This document shows, one piece after another, positions 1 through 5,004 of a DNA stretch of 5,004 nucleotides. Location of the stretch: assembly GCA_035548775.1 (NCBI GenBank), contig DASZSI010000110.1, positions 1 through 5,004 of the forward strand, read 5' to 3'. A model generated the notes under the pieces. That model saw only the letters and a list, made by a program, of their open reading frames with translations, searched no databases and was not told where the DNA came from. A program made the translations under genes and the position numbers. This stretch comes from UBA7672 sp035548775. Lineage in GTDB: Bacteria; Pseudomonadota; Alphaproteobacteria; Caulobacterales; Hyphomonadaceae. The number at the start of each line of letters is the position of its first letter. Position 1 is the stretch's first letter.

Positions 1-296
1 AACGACTTGCCGATCAGGTTGGCGGTCAGCGCTCCGATGGCGATCAGCCCGATCACGGCCACCACGATCCCCAGACCCGGCAGGCCGAACTTGAGATAGG
101 TCTCAGGGTTCCACTCGGTGGGGATCAGCGGCTTGATCTGCTGGTCGACGAACGAGACAAAGCTCCACACCAGCCAGACCGTGATGCCGATCGGCGCGGC
201 CACCACAATGCCGGTGAAGAACCAGTTGCGCAGCGTCTCAAGCGCGCGGCGGCGCGATTTGCGCACGGCCTCCTGCGTTCGCTCTGTGATCGACAT
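1..296 (-). CDS. DUF502 family membrane protein (partial, N-terminal 98 residues)
   Basis: This gene starts at the ATG at 294-296 and runs leftward out of the window without a stop, so only the first 98 residues are visible; I recall the family at roughly 200-250 residues. The N-terminus is short and basic (SITERTQEAVRKSRRRALE). It is followed by a hydrophobic segment at about residues 24-50 containing the motif FFTGIVVAAPIGITVWLVW, a polar loop (DQQIKPLIPTEWN), and a second hydrophobic, glycine-rich segment at about 70-96 (GLPGLGIVVAVIGLIAIGAL). This arrangement, with the TG-(x)5-P-(x)3-T pattern in the first helix and PGLG opening the second, matches DUF502 (PF04367) inner-membrane proteins, whose function is unknown. 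A minus-strand AGGA lies 8 nt before the ATG (plus positions 305-308) and supports this start. The gene is divergent from the DUF3089 gene at 465. The family call rests on recalled motifs and is fairly sure; no role can be inferred. Confidence 0.85.
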   Translation of the reverse strand, partial: MSITERTQEAVRKSRRRALETLRNWFFTGIVVAAPIGITVWLVWSFVSFVDQQIKPLIPTEWNPETYLKFGLPGLGIVVAVIGLIAIGALTANLIGKS

Positions 297-304
297 GGCC
301 GGGA

Positions 305-308
305 TCCT
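305..308 (-). promoter_or_regulatory. Ribosome binding site of the DUF502 gene
   Basis: On the minus strand this reads AGGA with an 8-nt spacer to the ATG at 294-296. It supports that ATG as the start; no better in-frame start with a comparable site was seen upstream. Confidence 0.5.
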
Positions 309-404
309 GCCAGTGGACTCCTGTTCCCTTGTCGCGTGATTCCGCCAACTTGTGTCGGCAATAAGGTCGCGGGCCGCCCAAGTTTCACCCGACAGGCGCA
401 CTAA

Positions 405-434
405 TTGGACCGACACTGGCCAAGCGGCTAACGC
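405..434 (+). promoter_or_regulatory. Possible weak promoter for the DUF3089 gene
   Basis: TTGGAC (405-410) resembles a sigma-70 -35 box, and TAACGC (429-434) could be a weak -10 box after an 18-nt spacer, 30 bp before the ATG at 465. The -10 match is poor and the assignment is a guess from sequence alone. The 168-bp spacer 297-464 must also hold the promoter of the leftward DUF502 gene, for which I found no convincing boxes. The -35-like element sits next to a CCGACA repeat copy (410-415). Confidence 0.22.
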
Positions 435-464
435 TTTTATCGCCAGCGGGGACTGAAGACCGGA

Positions 465-1673
465 ATGCGCGACTATCTGAAGGACCCGAAGCTGCGGCGC
501 GTCGCAATGGCGTCGGCCGCCGGCCTGATCGTCCTGGTGATCGCCGCCTGGGCGCTGTTCCAGGACCAGGCCTATCTCGCATCTATCACGCCTCCCGACC
601 GCTTTGCTGACGAGAAAGCGTCTCCAGCGCCCGACTATTCCAGGGCCGAAGCCTGGGCGGCGAAGCCCTCCTTGCCCCCTCCGGGTGGCTGGGAACAACC
701 CTGGGGCGTCGATATCTTCTACGTGCACCCGACCTCGGCCTATGGCGGCGCCTGGAACGTCGCGATCAACGACAAGACCTCCAGTGAACGCCTCAGCCGC
801 TCGGTCCTGCCCAATCATGGCGGGCCCTTCGAGCAGGCTGGGCCATTCTATGCGCCGCGTTACCGGCAGGCGTCGCTGTACGCCGAACTCAACGCCGGCG
901 GCCAAGGCGATGGCGCCTTCCTGGTAGCCTACAATGATGTGCTTGCGGCGTTCGATTATTACCGCACTCATTTCAATCGCGAGCGCGGCATCATTCTCGC
1001 CGGCGATGGCCAAGGCGGGCTCTATGTCCAGAAGCTGATAGCCGATCGCTTCCAGTCCGAGCCGATGAAATCGCGCCTGATCGCCGCCTATGTGATAGAT
1101 GCCGCTGTGCCTTCGGATTTCCCAGGCAAGACCGTCGCCCAGCCGATCTGCACGAGCCACAGCGATATCCACTGCATCGTGGCATGGAAGGCCGTAACGT
1201 CGGGCGAAGAGGCTAGGCGCTTCCGCGAGACTTCGCCTGTGTGGACTACGGACTGGAAGATAGCGGCCGCCCAGGGCAAGCCGCTGGTGTGCGTCAACCC
1301 GATTAGCTGGATGACGGGAGAAGAGCTCGCGACGCGCGGCGATCACCGCGGCGCGGCCCATGTCAGCGGGCCCGATGCCGAACCGAAGATTATCCCGAAC
1401 GTCGTCAACGCCCGTTGTCGCGACGGCGTGCTCAACGTCGAGAAGCCTTCAGACCCCTCGCTGCAAACGCACGGCTGGGGCGCGCGATATCAGACGCCAG
1501 ACTTCAACCTGTTCTACGCGGACATCACGGCAAACGTGGTTGATCGCGCCAACGTCGGCAGCGTGTGGCTCGACGCCAACGCGCAGAAGCCCGCCGAGCC
1601 ATTGCCGCCCGTGCTGACGCTTACGGACTCTCCGGTCGCCCGCCCCAACGGCGTGGCGGAACCTGTGCAGTAG
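465..1673 (+). CDS. Membrane-anchored DUF3089 protein, alpha/beta-hydrolase-like, probably lacking the catalytic serine
   Basis: This 402-residue protein has a basic N-terminus and one hydrophobic segment at about residues 14-32 (ASAAGLIVLVIAAWALF). It is therefore probably an inner-membrane anchor with the rest in the periplasm. The body carries a run of DUF3089 (PF11288) motifs: DIFYVHPTS (83-91), WNVAIND (97-103), FYAPRYRQA (128-136), AYNDVLAAFDYY (155-166), the cysteine pair in CTSHSDIHC (229-237), VCVNPISW (275-282) and DFNLFYADI (346-354). The family belongs to the alpha/beta-hydrolase clan and normally has a GxSxG nucleophile elbow (GHSQG in members I recall). Here the elbow reads GDGQG (180-184), so residue 182 is Gly instead of Ser. 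The position three before the DFNLFY aspartate, usually His, is Gln343. The reading frame is intact, so this looks like a non-catalytic or altered member rather than a decayed gene. The start is the ATG at 465; its upstream site is weak (GGGGA about 12 nt away, GAAG closer). The gene is monocistronic and faces the ppi operon, with a hairpin between them. Substrate and role are unknown. Confidence 0.85.
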   Translation: MRDYLKDPKLRRVAMASAAGLIVLVIAAWALFQDQAYLASITPPDRFADEKASPAPDYSRAEAWAAKPSLPPPGGWEQPWGVDIFYVHPTSAYGGAWNVAINDKTSSERLSRSVLPNHGGPFEQAGPFYAPRYRQASLYAELNAGGQGDGAFLVAYNDVLAAFDYYRTHFNRERGIILAGDGQGGLYVQKLIADRFQSEPMKSRLIAAYVIDAAVPSDFPGKTVAQPICTSHSDIHCIVAWKAVTSGEEARRFRETSPVWTTDWKIAAAQGKPLVCVNPISWMTGEELATRGDHRGAAHVSGPDAEPKIIPNVVNARCRDGVLNVEKPSDPSLQTHGWGARYQTPDFNLFYADITANVVDRANVGSVWLDANAQKPAEPLPPVLTLTDSPVARPNGVAEPVQ

Positions 1674-1678
1674 AAACA

Positions 1679-1704
1679 GATGGGGCCGCTTTCGCGGCCA
1701 CATC
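1679..1704. terminator. Probable bidirectional intrinsic terminator between convergent genes
   Basis: The sequence folds as GATG-G-GGCCGC, loop TTTC, GCGGCC-A-CATC. That is a 6-bp perfect GC stem extended by 4 bp across a single G/A mismatch. It begins 5 nt after the stop of the DUF3089 gene and lies 22 nt beyond the stop of the minus-strand cyclophilin gene. On the plus strand the hairpin is followed by a short T run (TTT in CACATTTCAC). On the minus strand it is followed by TGTTTC. The T tracts are short for a strong terminator, but position and symmetry fit a shared terminator for both transcripts. Confidence 0.6.
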
Positions 1705-1726
1705 AGCACATTTCACTAGACGAATT

Positions 1727-2203
1727 TCAGACGTCCGCAGCGACGCGCGCAGATACGATCTTGCCGGGTTTACGCGGCGGCTCGCCCTTCGGCAGCTTGT
1801 CGACGTTCTCCATGCCTTCGACCACCTCGCCCCACACGGTGTATTTCTTGTCGAGGAATGAAGCGTCGTCGAAGCAGATAAAGAACTGGCTGTTCGCCGA
1901 ATGCGGGTCGTTCGAGCGGGCCATGGAGCACACGCCGCGCTGGTGGCTGATGTCGTTGAATTCGGCGCGGAGATCGTCCTTCTCCGAGCCGCCCACGCCG
2001 GATCCAGTAGGATCGCCGCCTTGCGCCATGAAGCCGTCAATCACCCGATGGAACACCACGCCGTCATAGAAGCCTTCCCGGGCAAGCTCCTTGATCCGGG
2101 CCACATGGCCCGGCGCCTTGTCCGGCCGCAGCCTGATCACCACAGGCCCGGTATCGAGCGTGAGGATCAGGGTGTTTTCCTTGTCCTGGGCGGCTGTGCT
2201 CAC
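1727..2203 (-). CDS. ppiB: Cytoplasmic cyclophilin-type peptidyl-prolyl cis-trans isomerase
   Basis: This 158-residue single-domain cyclophilin catalyses cis-trans isomerisation of peptidyl-prolyl bonds during protein folding. It has no signal peptide, so it is expected in the cytoplasm. Active-site motifs are clear: FHRVIDGFMAQGGDPTGSG (51-69) with the catalytic Arg53, Phe58, Met59 and Gln61, then MAR (94-96), SQFFI (105-109), and FLDKKYTVWG (116-125). By recalled alignment to human CypA, the Trp121 position is Phe116, as in many bacterial enzymes with low cyclosporin affinity, and the His126 position is Tyr121. Length is normal for bacterial PpiB. The start codon is GTG at 2201-2203. It overlaps the TGA of the upstream secreted cyclophilin by 4 nt (GTGA), which implies translational coupling. 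A minus-strand AAAGG 8 nt upstream supports it. It is the last gene of the gyrA-coaD-ppi-ppiB operon. The symbol is by family and context; the function call is very secure. Confidence 0.93.
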   Translation of the reverse strand: MSTAAQDKENTLILTLDTGPVVIRLRPDKAPGHVARIKELAREGFYDGVVFHRVIDGFMAQGGDPTGSGVGGSEKDDLRAEFNDISHQRGVCSMARSNDPHSANSQFFICFDDASFLDKKYTVWGEVVEGMENVDKLPKGEPPRKPGKIVSARVAADV

Positions 2204-3087
2204 GGGTTCGGCCTTTCAACAACGACTTCGATGGGAGGTAGATTGCATGCCTCGAGCGGGCTCGTCACCTTCTGGGCGGCAAGCGTCGCGGCAAACTCGG
2301 GTCCGTCCGTGCGGCGTACATAGACCGTTGGCCGTTTCGCGGCCGGAATGTCAGCGACGATCACCGCCTTGGATACCTTGTCGGCCGTGCCCGGAGGCAA
2401 GCGCCCGTCAGTGTCTTCCGGCCCAACCTTGATGCCGCGGATGACATCGAGCCCGATCAGGGCATGACCCCACACCGTGTATTTCATGTCGAGCCCATCC
2501 GGACCAACGCGCGGTTGGCGCATCAGGAAGTATTGCGTGTCGGCGCTGTTGGGATCATCACCCCGCGCCATCGAGGCCATGCCCGCGCAGTGCAGAGCCC
2601 AGGTCTTGGCGACCGGCGGAGACGAGATCAGCGCGGTCTCGTCCGGCTGACCCTGCACCAGGAAGCCGTCCATGTAGCCGATCTTGTCGCCTTCAGCGGT
2701 CTGACCGATCCACTGCACCTTCTGTTTGCCGGGATCGCGATTGAAGGTGAATTCGGCTTTCAGCTGTCCGTAAGGGCGGGGATAGAGCATGTAGACGGCA
2801 TACACCTCGCCTCCCTGCGCCATGAAGTCGTCGATCACGCGGTGAAAGGGCACGGCGTCATAGTTGCCGTCGCGGGTGATCTTCTTGATCTGGGCCACAT
2901 GCTTGGGAGCGATGTCGGGACGAAGCTCAATGATCACGTCCTGTTTCTTGATGGTCAGTTGCAGCAGGTTCTCCGGATCGACCTTGCGCCAGTTCGCTGG
3001 GTCGTCGGCAGGTCCCGCCCAGGCCGAACCGGCGGCGACCGCCATCGACGCGGCGGCGACCGCGGCCATAACTACCTTCCGGAACAT
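2200..3087 (-). CDS. Secreted (periplasmic) cyclophilin-type peptidyl-prolyl cis-trans isomerase with an enlarged loop
   Basis: This 295-residue cyclophilin is made with a cleavable signal peptide: basic MFRK, an alanine-rich hydrophobic core, and GSAWA with likely cleavage after Ala24. It should act on prolyl bonds of envelope proteins in the periplasm. The catalytic core shows PFHRVIDDFMAQGG (80-93) with Arg83, Phe88, Met89 and Gln91, MAR (173-175), TQYFLMR (184-190) and MKYTVWG (201-207). Between QGG and MAR there are about 49 more residues than in the neighbouring ppiB product, and about 45-50 residues follow the core. I recall similar enlarged cyclophilins in other alphaproteobacteria, so this looks like a known subfamily. 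Two mature cysteines, Cys167 and Cys281, could form a disulfide (inference). The ATG at 3085-3087 is preferred because the signal peptide begins there, AAGGG sits 8 nt upstream, and the coaD stop is only 1 nt away. An in-frame TTG at 3109-3111 would add eight charged residues and overlap coaD. The gene overlaps the next cyclophilin by 4 nt. Confidence 0.92.
   Translation of the reverse strand: MFRKVVMAAVAAASMAVAAGSAWAGPADDPANWRKVDPENLLQLTIKKQDVIIELRPDIAPKHVAQIKKITRDGNYDAVPFHRVIDDFMAQGGEVYAVYMLYPRPYGQLKAEFTFNRDPGKQKVQWIGQTAEGDKIGYMDGFLVQGQPDETALISSPPVAKTWALHCAGMASMARGDDPNSADTQYFLMRQPRVGPDGLDMKYTVWGHALIGLDVIRGIKVGPEDTDGRLPPGTADKVSKAVIVADIPAAKRPTVYVRRTDGPEFAATLAAQKVTSPLEACNLPPIEVVVERPNP
2212..2216 (-). 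promoter_or_regulatory. ppiB: Ribosome binding site of the cytoplasmic cyclophilin gene
   Basis: The minus strand reads AAAGG with an 8-nt spacer to the GTG at 2201-2203. It lies inside the 3' end of the upstream cyclophilin gene. It supports a GTG start overlapping the preceding stop codon. Confidence 0.5.
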
Positions 3088-3088
3088 G

Positions 3089-3637
3089 CTATCTGCCCTT
3101 TTTCGTTCCAAACTTGGCGGCGAGTCTCTGGTTTACCGCCGCAGGGACGAATAGATCGGCCCTTCCGCCAAGCCGTGCAATCTCTTTCACCAGTTTCGAG
3201 GACACCGCCTGGTGATGGGGGTCGGCCATCAGGAACACGGTTTCGATATCGTCGTTCATCTGCTGGTTCATCGCGACCATCTGGAACTCGTACTCAAAGT
3301 CCGAAACCGCTCGCAGCCCGCGTATGATGGTCTGGGCGCCGCATTGCTCGGCGAAATGCATCAGCAGGTTATCGAACGGCTTGGCTTCGATCTCTGTGCC
3401 GTTGGCGAGCGACCGGGTCTCTTCCATTACCATCTCGACCCGTTCTTCCAGGCTGAACAGCGGGCCCTTGCCGTCATTGATCGCGACGCCAATGATCAGC
3501 TTGTCGACCAGCTTCACCGCGCGGCCGATGATGTCCAGGTGACCATTGGTGATGGGATCGAACGTGCCCGGATAGAGTCCGATGCGTTTTACGCCTCGGC
3601 CCGGCTGGACCAACCGGCTTCGTGCTGTTCCCCGCAC
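3089..3637 (-). CDS. coaD: Phosphopantetheine adenylyltransferase
   Basis: CoaD transfers AMP from ATP to 4'-phosphopantetheine, giving dephospho-CoA and pyrophosphate, the penultimate step of coenzyme A synthesis in the cytoplasm. The sequence is diagnostic: RIGLYPGTFDPITNGHLDII (18-37) contains the nucleotidyltransferase (T/H)xGH motif as TNGH (30-33). IIRGLRAVSDFEYEFQM (104-120) is the family signature, and AVSSKLVKEIA (144-154) is the C-terminal ATP-binding SSxxVKE segment. The start is unusual. Most CoaD proteins begin one or two residues before RIGLYPGTF, but here that codon is GTA and no ATG exists. I chose GTG at 3635-3637 (182 residues) because a GAGG lies 8 nt upstream, overlapping the gyrA stop. 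Alternatives are TTG at 3611-3613 (174 residues, weak site) or GTG at 3680-3682 (197 residues, overlapping gyrA). The gene begins 10 nt after gyrA and ends 1 nt before the secreted cyclophilin. Function is very secure; the exact start is not. Confidence 0.93.
   Translation of the reverse strand: MRGTARSRLVQPGRGVKRIGLYPGTFDPITNGHLDIIGRAVKLVDKLIIGVAINDGKGPLFSLEERVEMVMEETRSLANGTEIEAKPFDNLLMHFAEQCGAQTIIRGLRAVSDFEYEFQMVAMNQQMNDDIETVFLMADPHHQAVSSKLVKEIARLGGRADLFVPAAVNQRLAAKFGTKKGR
3096..3100 (-). promoter_or_regulatory. Ribosome binding site of the secreted cyclophilin gene
   Basis: The minus strand reads AAGGG with an 8-nt spacer to the ATG at 3085-3087. It is embedded in the last codons of coaD. 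It favours that ATG over the upstream in-frame TTG at 3109-3111. Confidence 0.55.
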
Positions 3638-3645
3638 GGGCCGGG

Positions 3646-3649
3646 CCTC
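3646..3649 (-). promoter_or_regulatory. coaD: Ribosome binding site that decides the coaD start
   Basis: The minus strand reads GAGG, overlapping the gyrA TGA stop (3648-3650), with an 8-nt spacer to GTG 3635-3637. It is the best Shine-Dalgarno match among the three candidate coaD starts and suggests re-initiation by ribosomes finishing gyrA. Confidence 0.5.
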
Positions 3650-5004
3650 ACCCGCCGCCCGTCTTTCCGGCCGCCTCGTCACCGCCCTGGTCCTCCAGCC
3701 TCTCGACGGAAACGACCCGCTCGCCGGCCGCCACCCTCAACACGCGAACGCCTTGTGTCGCCCGTCCCGCAATCCGTATCTGGTCGACGGCGCAACGTAT
3801 CAACTGCCCGGCATCCGTAACAACCATGATTTCGTCGGCTTCCGCCACCGGGAAGGAAGCAACGAGCCGTCCTTCTTTCGGCAGGCGATGAGCGATCAGC
3901 CCTTTCCCGCCCCGACCGGTGCGCCGGTAATCGAACGCCGAGGCGCGCTTGCCCATGCCCTCTTGCGTTAGCGTCAGGATAAATTGCTCGGCCTTCGCCA
4001 GATGGTTGAATCTATCTTCGCTAAGCTCGACCTCGCCGGCCTCGCCATTGGCGGCTGGCGCGGCTTCTTCGCCGTCGCTGCCAGTATCGACTTCCTCGTC
4101 CGTTTCCTCGACGCCTTCCTCACCCTCGGCGCGACGCGCAGCGTTTGCCCGTTTGAGATAGGCGCGAGCCTCAGCCGGCGTCACATCGATCTGGCCCAGC
4201 ACGCTCATCCCGATCAGTTCATCGCCAGCGCCAAGCTTGATGCCGCGCACCCCTGTCGATGTTCGCCCCGTGAACACGCGTACCTGCTCCACCGGGAAGC
4301 GGATGCATTGACCCAGCGCCGTGGTGAGCAGCACATCGTCTTCCGGAGCGCACAGGCGCACGTCGACGATTGCGTCGCCCTCGCTTTCCAGCTTCATGGC
4401 GATCTTGCCGGTACGGTTCACCGACACGAAGTCCGCCAGCATGTTCCGCCGCACGCCGCCCGAACGGGTTGCAAAGAGGATATTGAGCCTTGCGCGCTCT
4501 TCCTCGCTCTCCGGCAGCGGCATGACTGAAGTGATCCGCTCGCCTGACTGCAACGGCAGGATGTTCACCAGCGCCTTGCCGCGTGCGTTGGGGGCGCCTT
4601 CCGGCAGGCGCCACACTTTTTGCTTGTAGGCCATGCCGGTAGAGGAAAAGAACAGGATCTCGGTGTGGGTGTTGGCTGCAAACAGCCGGGTGACGAAGTC
4701 GTCTTCCTTCGTCTCCATGCCGCCCCGGCCTTTTCCGCCCCGGTTCTGCGTGCGGTAGGCCGACAGTGCAGTGCGTTTCACATAGCCGCCATGGGTGACC
4801 ATGACGATCATGTCCTCGCGCTCGATGAAAGCTTCGTCCTCAAGATCGAGGTCGGCTTCCATGAATTCAGAACGGCGCGGCACGGCGTAGCGGTTCTTGA
4901 AGTCCGCCAGTTCGTCTTTGATGATCTTGAGCACGCGGGCGCGCGAACCGAGGATGTCGAGATAGTCCTTGATCGCTTCCGCAAGGCCGGTCGCGTATTT
5001 TACG
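3648..5004 (-). CDS. gyrA: DNA gyrase subunit A (partial, C-terminal 451 residues)
   Basis: GyrA is the DNA-cleaving and DNA-wrapping subunit of gyrase, which introduces negative supercoils as an A2B2 complex. Only the 3' half is present: the frame is open to the right edge (first full codon at 5003), so the catalytic Tyr and winged-helix region lie outside. The visible part begins with the end of the coiled-coil domain (GLAEAIKDYLDILGSRARV). It then enters the C-terminal beta-pinwheel at about residue 60. The GyrA box QNRGGKG is at visible residues 86-92 (bases 4728-4748) and separates GyrA from most ParC proteins. Blade motifs such as ANTHTEILFFSSTG, TGVRGIKLG and RATQGVRVLRV follow. Compared with recalled E. 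coli GyrA, about 65 extra residues lie at visible 273-338, including 17 Asp/Glu in 38 residues with no Lys or Arg. The long acidic C-terminal tail of the E. coli protein is replaced by a short glycine-rich end. It is followed 10 nt later by coaD, and the promoter must be outside the window. Identification is very secure. Confidence 0.96.
   Translation of the reverse strand, partial: VKYATGLAEAIKDYLDILGSRARVLKIIKDELADFKNRYAVPRRSEFMEADLDLEDEAFIEREDMIVMVTHGGYVKRTALSAYRTQNRGGKGRGGMETKEDDFVTRLFAANTHTEILFFSSTGMAYKQKVWRLPEGAPNARGKALVNILPLQSGERITSVMPLPESEEERARLNILFATRSGGVRRNMLADFVSVNRTGKIAMKLESEGDAIVDVRLCAPEDDVLLTTALGQCIRFPVEQVRVFTGRTSTGVRGIKLGAGDELIGMSVLGQIDVTPAEARAYLKRANAARRAEGEEGVEETDEEVDTGSDGEEAAPAANGEAGEVELSEDRFNHLAKAEQFILTLTQEGMGKRASAFDYRRTGRGGKGLIAHRLPKEGRLVASFPVAEADEIMVVTDAGQLIRCAVDQIRIAGRATQGVRVLRVAAGERVVSVERLEDQGGDEAAGKTGGG
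3990..4187 (-). other. gyrA: Acidic inter-blade insert in the GyrA C-terminal domain
   Basis: This in-frame segment of about 65 codons lies between a blade ending LIGMSVLG and the next strand FILTLTQEGMGKR, which aligns with AILTATQNGYGKR in E. coli. It starts with a predicted helix (TPAEARAYLKRANAARRAE) and passes into a low-complexity Glu/Asp/Ala/Gly stretch (bases about 4014-4127). It returns with another probable helix (RFNHLAKAEQ). Similar inserts are, as I recall, common in alphaproteobacterial GyrA. The limits are approximate because they come from alignment by eye. Confidence 0.7.

Noticed and set aside
604..927. Plus-strand open frame of 107 codons inside the DUF3089 gene
   Set aside because: It is an out-of-frame shadow rich in Pro/Arg/Ser, while the 402-codon frame carries the family motifs.
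1621..2040. Minus-strand open frame of 139 codons overlapping the cytoplasmic cyclophilin in another frame
   Set aside because: It shares DNA with the confidently identified cyclophilin, has an Arg/Ser/Thr-rich composition typical of out-of-frame GC-rich translation, and spans the terminator.
3085..3111. Upstream TTG (3109-3111) as start of the secreted cyclophilin
   Set aside because: It would add eight charged residues before the signal peptide and overlap coaD. The ATG at 3085-3087 has a good ribosome site and starts the signal peptide directly.
2464..3327. Long plus-strand open frame of 287 codons opposite the secreted cyclophilin and coaD
   Set aside because: It is antisense to two strongly recognised genes, its translation has no recognisable domain, and long antisense frames are expected in GC-rich coding DNA.
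3638..3682. Upstream GTG (3680-3682) as start of coaD
   Set aside because: It overlaps the end of gyrA and adds 32 non-conserved residues relative to the family. The GTG at 3635-3637 with GAGG 8 nt upstream fits better.
4014..4127. Low-complexity Glu/Asp/Ala codons considered as a tandem DNA repeat
   Set aside because: No regular repeat unit is visible at DNA level; it is acidic low-complexity coding sequence within gyrA.
3984..4529. Plus-strand open frame of 181 codons opposite gyrA
   Set aside because: It is a shadow of gyrA coding sequence with no family motif and no convincing ribosome site.
1..5004. Search for CRISPR arrays, tRNA or rRNA genes, insertion sequences, attachment sites or a novel defence-type gene cluster
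   Set aside because: No regularly spaced repeats, terminal inverted repeats, transposase motifs or RNA-gene signatures were seen. The window is filled by recognisable core or conserved genes.

Overview
The window looks like chromosomal core DNA from a GC-rich alphaproteobacterium. The evidence is the gene order gyrA-coaD-cyclophilin-cyclophilin, a GyrA with a QNRGGKG box and a long acidic insert in its C-terminal domain, and a DUF3089 protein of a type I associate with Caulobacterales/Hyphomonadaceae-like bacteria. The class assignment is fairly secure. The family is a guess from recalled sequence style.

Layout. The left edge (1-296, minus strand) holds the N-terminal part of a DUF502-family membrane protein that runs off the window. 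A 168-bp divergent spacer (297-464) separates it from a plus-strand gene for a membrane-anchored DUF3089 protein with an alpha/beta-hydrolase-like fold (465-1673). A GC-rich hairpin (1679-1704) then lies between convergent genes. The rest (1727-5004) is one tightly packed minus-strand operon, read right to left: gyrA (3' half only), coaD, a secreted cyclophilin and a cytoplasmic cyclophilin. Its junctions are 10 nt, 1 nt and a 4-nt overlap, so the genes are almost certainly co-transcribed and probably translationally coupled.

The operon combines housekeeping roles: DNA supercoiling (GyrA), coenzyme A synthesis (CoaD) and prolyl isomerisation in two compartments (one cyclophilin with a signal peptide, one without). 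The two left-hand genes both encode predicted inner-membrane proteins of unknown role.

I saw no mobile element, CRISPR array, tRNA or rRNA, and nothing that looks like a new multi-gene system. The most interesting point is the DUF3089 protein. It keeps the family's structural motifs, but the nucleophile-elbow serine is a glycine (GDGQG) and the usual C-terminal histidine position appears to be glutamine, which suggests a catalytically dead or repurposed member. Other points are the acidic insert in GyrA, the absence of a usable start codon at the normal CoaD N-terminus, and repeated CCGACA motifs in the divergent spacer.
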